From Clostridia bacterium (GTDB lineage Bacteria; Bacillota; Clostridia; Oscillospirales; CAG-272), in contig JAFTKH010000012.1 of assembly GCA_017453365.1 (NCBI GenBank), forward strand, positions 47,688 to 111,687: a DNA stretch of 64,000 nt, read 5' to 3'. A program made the position numbers and the translations under genes. Below the pieces are notes generated by a model, which did no database searches, was not told the origin of the DNA, and saw only the letters and a list, made by a program, of their open reading frames with translations. Within the stretch, counting starts at the first letter, position 1. Every line of letters begins with the position of its first letter. Below, piece by piece: positions 60,421 through 64,000 of the stretch.

Positions 60421-61161
60421 ATGACCGATAAAACGAAAAGCCGCCTTCGTGACGCGCTCGTGCTTTTGGCGGGCAGCATTACCGTTTTCTTGCTTGCGCA
60501 TATATACTATCTCACAAAAAACACCTTCATGATGTACCTCGAGCTCTATGCCGAGAAAATATGGAGCTTTCTCTTTCCGCTTCTTGCCGTACGCTTTGCT
60601 CTTTCGGAGCTTGCCGCACACGGAGCTCGCTCGGCGGTATTATCCGCCGTCATATCCGTACTTACACGAACGGTGTTCCTCTTCCCCTTCTATTATGAGT
60701 ATTATGTTCTCGACGAGGGCTTTGTCACATCCGACGCACTCCTGCTCTCGCTTTTGAGGACGCTGATTATGCTTCTGGCATCGGCTATTCACGTTGCCCT
60801 TTATTTGCTTCTCGCTCTTTTAACTGCGAGAGTAATAAGAGCGCGGCGGGGAGATGGTGCCCCCCTCGGCGAATATCTCTCGCTCGGGTCTTCTGTGCCG
60901 TCCCTCTTTGATTTCGTATCTCCCGCTGTTTCGGTCTCTGCGCTTCTTGCGGCCGTCGAGCTTGTCTACTCGCTAATCCTCGAGATAATCGACACCGCGG
61001 AATTTCTCACCGCGAGCATCGTAACTCTCGAGCCTCTCGAGCTTTTCACTATGGTATTTAACTACGTTCTTTTGATAGGTCTTTTCTTCGCGGGACATTA
61101 CCTCACAGTCCGCGCAGGAGCGAAGGGAGGCTTCAATGGGAATACAGAAAAATCAATATAA
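60421..61161 (+). CDS. Multi-pass membrane protein of unknown function
   Basis: 246 aa. A short basic N-terminus (MTDKTKSRLRDA) and about six hydrophobic helices (for example VLLAGSITVFLLAHIYYL, LLSLLRTLIMLLASAIHVALYLLLALL and FTMVFNYVLLIGLFFAGHYL). The loops are short; one, ARVIRARRGDGAPLGEY, is basic and probably cytoplasmic. No family was recognised. It stands alone between its promoter and a strong terminator and is divergent from the M14 peptidase. Confidence 0.75.
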   Translation: MTDKTKSRLRDALVLLAGSITVFLLAHIYYLTKNTFMMYLELYAEKIWSFLFPLLAVRFALSELAAHGARSAVLSAVISVLTRTVFLFPFYYEYYVLDEGFVTSDALLLSLLRTLIMLLASAIHVALYLLLALLTARVIRARRGDGAPLGEYLSLGSSVPSLFDFVSPAVSVSALLAAVELVYSLILEIIDTAEFLTASIVTLEPLELFTMVFNYVLLIGLFFAGHYLTVRAGAKGGFNGNTEKSI

Positions 61162-61206
61162 AATCCCGAGCGTCAGCATTGATTTAATCAGCTTTAAAAA
61201 AACATG

Positions 61207-61243
61207 GGCAGAAGCACCGAAATCGGTACCTCTGCCTTTTTTT
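61207..61243 (+). terminator. Intrinsic terminator behind the membrane protein gene
   Basis: GGCAGA...ACCGA and TCGGT...TCTGCC form a nearly perfect stem (61207-61236) followed by seven T. Confidence 0.88.
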
Positions 61244-61285
61244 GGTTATGCCTAAATTCGAAAGCTCCGGATTGGGTACAGTGAA

Positions 61286-61864
61286 CTATATCACGCCAAA
61301 CCCCGCTTTGGAGCTTTTTTCAATGAGAAAAAAATACGGCGAGTCGGGAGAGTTCAAAATTCTGAATTTCGACGGGCAGATGCGGTATTTCGAAAGAGAT
61401 GAAAGATAGCTTTCTATCTCCTCTCCCTCGAGCTCACCCTCCTTATGTCCCGGATACACGGCTACTATAAGCACGCCGTCCGGTGCAAGAAGCCTTATTG
61501 CGCTCTCAACCGCCGGAAGGGTCGTTTTTCTCATCGTCGTAATGCTCTTGTTTCCTCCGCCGGGAAGATAGCCGAGGTTGAACATACCCGCATTTATCGG
61601 CTCGGTGACGAACTCCTCTGCTCTGTCGTGCGAGGCACATATCAGCGTGTAATTCTCGGGCGCTCCCTCTCGCACGAGGTGCTCCCGTGTCGACACGAGT
61701 GCCGCTTCCTGTATATCAAAGGCGTATACCCTGCCGCTCTCCCCGACGGTGCGGGAGAGAAAGAGCGTGTCGTTTCCGTTTCCCATTGTAAAATCGACTG
61801 CAACGCCGCCGGGAGCAAGGTGCTCCAAGATAAAGTGCTTTCGAAGTGCTGCGAGGTCAACCAT
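61286..61864 (-). CDS. Class I SAM methyltransferase, MnmM/YtqB-like
   Basis: 192 aa. VAVDFTMGNGNDTLFLSRTVG (about 22-42) is the SAM-binding loop of the YtqB family, and GMFNLGYLPGGGNKSI is its characteristic motif IV. YtqB of B. subtilis has been shown to be MnmM, which methylates nm5s2U34 to mnm5s2U in tRNA. That fits the mnmA gene at 14169, but the link is by family and not by position. The ATG overlaps the end of rqcH by 8 nt, so translation is coupled. Confidence 0.85.
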   Translation of the reverse strand: MVDLAALRKHFILEHLAPGGVAVDFTMGNGNDTLFLSRTVGESGRVYAFDIQEAALVSTREHLVREGAPENYTLICASHDRAEEFVTEPINAGMFNLGYLPGGGNKSITTMRKTTLPAVESAIRLLAPDGVLIVAVYPGHKEGELEGEEIESYLSSLSKYRICPSKFRILNSPDSPYFFLIEKSSKAGFGVI

Positions 61865-63605
61865 TTTTCGCTATCTCCTCTCCGAGCGAGCGTCTGACGA
61901 AGGCGGTGAAGTTCGTTTTGTAAATAACGAAGCCCGGCTTCGCACCGCTCGGCTTTTTTATATTTTTCACTTCCGTGTAATCGACGGCAACGGTATCGGA
62001 GGTTGCCTGCGAAAAATAGGCCGCGACCGCCGCCGCCTCGGTATAATCGCGCTCCGAGGGCTCCTCGCCGCCCGTCTGCATTATCACGTGGCTGCCGGGA
62101 ATATCCTTCGTATGGAACCATATATCGTGCCGCTCCGCGAGCTTAAAGGTCAGGCGGTCGTTCTGCGTATTGTTCCTGCCTACAAGGAGAGTATATCCAC
62201 CCGAGGTCGAGAGTGTAAGCGGGCGCCTCGGCGTCCTCTTCGACGAGCGATATCCCTTCATCCGCGCGGCATATCCCGCGGCATACAGCTCCTCTCTTAT
62301 TTCTATAAGGTCGTCCTCACTCTCCGCCCTCTCAAGAAAGCCGCGCACGCTCTTTAGGTAAGCGAGCTCTCCAAGGGTAAGCTCTATCTGCCGTTTCATT
62401 ATCTCCCCCGCGGTCTTGAGCTTCGAATAACGCTTATACGCCCTTTGCGCATTCTGCGAGGGCGAGAGCCGCTCGTCAAGCGCGACGGTGACCCTGGGGC
62501 AGCTCTCATCGTAGTAATTATCACACTCAAAGGAGGCCATGCCGCGCGAGAGTCTGTAAATATTCGCGGTAATGAGGTCGCCCGCGAGGCGGTATTCCTC
62601 GGCACCCTCGCTCTCCTTTTGCGACTGTCTTTGAAGCGCGAGCTTTCTTTCAGCTCTCGCGATGCCGCCCGTGACGAGATTTACAAGGTCGCGTCCGCGC
62701 TGTTTTATCCGCTCTGCCCTGTCACGCTCGGAAAAATACATATCAAAAAGCTCGGCGAAGCTATTGCTTACCGTCTTTTTTCCCGCTCCGCCAAGATAGG
62801 TTATATCCATATAAGAGTAATCCGTCGGCACGCCGTCCGCACCGATTATCGCGGTCGGGGTATAGGAGTGCGCCTTCAAAAGGCTGCTCCACTCCGAGAG
62901 TACGGAGAAGAAGCGCTCCTTATCCACTCTATCAAGAGGTGTATCAATAGCACCGGATGCGCGATAGACGAGCTCTCGCGCTATCTGCACGGCGACACCC
63001 GAATAGGTCTGTGTGATAAACCTGTCCGCCCCGCGCTCCGCAGGATATGCCGCAAGCGCTTTTAAAAAGCCGTCTCGCTCAATACTCATCGGCAAGAGCT
63101 TTTCCGCGACGGCGGGTATCTGGTATTTCATACCCGGGAGCACCTGACGGACTGTGCTCGCGGCGAAATCTATAACCTTCGCCGCACCGAGAATTTTACC
63201 GTCAGCGTCGAGGACTATGAGATTAGCGTACTTACCCATTATCTCCGACACGATTTTTCTCTCCGTCGGGAAGCCCAGCTCGTCATAGCAGGATAGGTGA
63301 AAAATCGCAATTCTGTCAAAGCCGAGCTGCTCGGCGCGCGTTATCCTGGCACCCGTGAGATATTTACGGAGGAGCATACAGAACATCGGTGCCTGCTTCG
63401 GGTTTTCCTTCGCTATCGAGGAAAGCTGGAGCCTCGGCGACGTCGGCCCGAAATTGAACACGAGGCGCGACGAGCGTCTGCCTGAATGTATAAGAAGGTC
63501 TATCTCGTCGTTTGCGGGCTGCGTGACCTTCTCTATTCTTGCGTCGGGGAACTCTCGGTTTATTTCGTCAAGCACCGCACGAAGCATACAAGCGTCAAAT
63601 GCCAT
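61857..63605 (-). CDS. rqcH: Ribosome quality control factor RqcH (NFACT protein)
   Basis: 582 aa. Binds stalled 50S subunits and directs C-terminal alanine tailing of nascent chains. The NFACT-N domain begins MAFDACMLRAVLDEINREF. Asp97-Arg98 (GFDRIAIFHL) are the conserved pair needed for tailing in B. subtilis RqcH. A coiled-coil middle (about 300-430) and a C-terminal NFACT-R domain with GYTLLVGRNNTQNDRLTFKLA, DIWFHTKDIPGSHVI and VDYTEVKNIKKPSGAKPG complete it. Older annotation calls it fibronectin-binding protein A. ATG with GGAGAG. Promoter at 63648-63676. Confidence 0.95.
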   Translation of the reverse strand: MAFDACMLRAVLDEINREFPDARIEKVTQPANDEIDLLIHSGRRSSRLVFNFGPTSPRLQLSSIAKENPKQAPMFCMLLRKYLTGARITRAEQLGFDRIAIFHLSCYDELGFPTERKIVSEIMGKYANLIVLDADGKILGAAKVIDFAASTVRQVLPGMKYQIPAVAEKLLPMSIERDGFLKALAAYPAERGADRFITQTYSGVAVQIARELVYRASGAIDTPLDRVDKERFFSVLSEWSSLLKAHSYTPTAIIGADGVPTDYSYMDITYLGGAGKKTVSNSFAELFDMYFSERDRAERIKQRGRDLVNLVTGGIARAERKLALQRQSQKESEGAEEYRLAGDLITANIYRLSRGMASFECDNYYDESCPRVTVALDERLSPSQNAQRAYKRYSKLKTAGEIMKRQIELTLGELAYLKSVRGFLERAESEDDLIEIREELYAAGYAARMKGYRSSKRTPRRPLTLSTSGGYTLLVGRNNTQNDRLTFKLAERHDIWFHTKDIPGSHVIMQTGGEEPSERDYTEAAAVAAYFSQATSDTVAVDYTEVKNIKKPSGAKPGFVIYKTNFTAFVRRSLGEEIAKNG

Positions 63606-63647
63606 AGCTCTCTCCTGCCTTTCTTACATCCTTACATTTCTTATATA

Positions 63648-63676
63648 ATTATAAGTCAATGCGCCGAAAAAGTCAA
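63648..63676 (-). promoter_or_regulatory. Sigma-A promoter of rqcH
   Basis: Minus strand TTGACT (63676-63671), 17-nt spacer, TATAAT (63653-63648), start near 63641, about 36 nt before the ATG. Confidence 0.8.
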
Positions 63677-63712
63677 TTATATTCTTCGCAATTCATAAAG
63701 TGGCTGAGTCAT

Positions 63713-63771
63713 TAAGAATTCAGCAAAACAAAAGCAAAAATGTCAAATAAAGGTGACGTGCTGAATTCTTA
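63713..63771. repeat. 12-bp perfect inverted repeat upstream of the rqcH promoter
   Basis: TAAGAATTCAGC (63713-63724) and GCTGAATTCTTA (63760-63771) are perfectly complementary, 35 nt apart. It could be a looped regulatory site, a very long-looped hairpin, or the ends of a minimal mobile relic. The flanks show no target duplication. The rest of 63773-63889 has only GTGTC/GACAC and no gene. Confidence 0.6.
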
Positions 63772-63889
63772 GTGCGAAGTGTCTTTTGTTTGAGACACGA
63801 TTAATTTCGGGAAGAAATCTTTGTTCTGGTGAACGTAGGCGGTATATACATACGGTAGGGCACCCGAACGAAGATAGAAAGAAAAGCTT

Positions 63890-63936
63890 TAATAAAAAAG
63901 GAGAAGACCACAGGCTTGGGACCTCGGTTCTTCTCC
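63890..63936 (-). terminator. Terminator of a gene beyond the right edge
   Basis: On the minus strand GGAGAAGAACC pairs with GGTCTTCTCC (one bulge, 63900-63936), followed by a T-rich run (63899-63890). No complete gene is visible between it and the window end, so the gene it serves lies outside. Confidence 0.75.
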
Positions 63937-64000
63937 TGAATATGCTTGTTTTAACGAGAGATGTGATATGCTTCACTTCTTTCGTTTTTTCTTTCGGTTA

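Noticed and set aside
63743-63976. 77-codon minus-strand frame at the right edge
   Set aside because: It spans a strong terminator hairpin and an inverted repeat, and the predicted protein has no coding character.

Overview
The window looks like a chromosomal stretch from a low-to-mid GC, Gram-positive anaerobe of the class Clostridia, probably a gut-type Oscillospirales/Christensenellales-like lineage. The evidence is a PolC-type replicative polymerase, an isc pair (IscS/IscU) next to mnmA, RqcH, a SpoVB/MOP flippase, a split transketolase, strong AGGAGG ribosome sites, and many sigma-A-type promoters with exactly 17-nt spacers. The genus cannot be named from sequence alone. No plasmid, phage, IS element, CRISPR array, rRNA or tRNA gene was seen.

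Layout. 0.25-13.3 kb (minus): one long carbohydrate-uptake operon driven by a consensus promoter at 13.45 kb. It holds a giant secreted solute-binding protein, two different pairs of ABC permeases, a secreted NHL/Yip1-type membrane protein and a DUF5696-like secreted protein, with no ATPase. 14.2-16.8 kb (minus): nifS-iscU-mnmA, for sulfur transfer to Fe-S clusters and tRNA thiolation. 17-23 kb: a sugar catabolic locus with three Gfo/Idh/MocA-type oxidoreductases and a TIM-barrel isomerase, divergent from an AraC regulator and a ROK kinase. 23.4-34 kb: a large secreted metallophosphoesterase with a 40-aa peptide gene behind it, fumarase, an M3-like lipoprotein peptidase and an ABC exporter. 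34.1-35 kb: three tiny unknown genes. 35-47.6 kb (minus): the housekeeping operon tktN-tktC-pyrH-frr-uppS-cdsA-dxr-rseP-ispG-polC. 47.8-63.6 kb: a TMEM198-like protein, a heterodimeric ABC exporter with a YpsA-like gene, a CorC/CNNM-type protein behind a structured leader, a ZIP transporter, a flippase, a 6S-like RNA, tsf/rpsB, an M14 peptidase, a membrane protein, MnmM/YtqB and RqcH.

Most unusual signals. (1) Two tandem repeat arrays (1-245 and 13946-14163) have different sequences but share a 24-nt core, GATGGGCGTAG-N4-CTAC-S-TCGA. The core forms a hairpin, and it is flanked by arms that differ in sequence yet keep the same pairing scheme. Both arrays sit directly behind stop codons of minus-strand operons. 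(2) A ~215-nt structured element occurs twice in convergent intergenic regions (27973-28192 and 31671-31885), with a long-range stem that partly covaries. (3) A discrete promoter/long-hairpin/terminator unit at 56.99-57.24 kb resembles 6S RNA. (4) A promoter-proximal leader with an intrinsic terminator precedes the CorC-type gene.

All functional assignments rest on visible motifs and remembered family features. No database search was possible.
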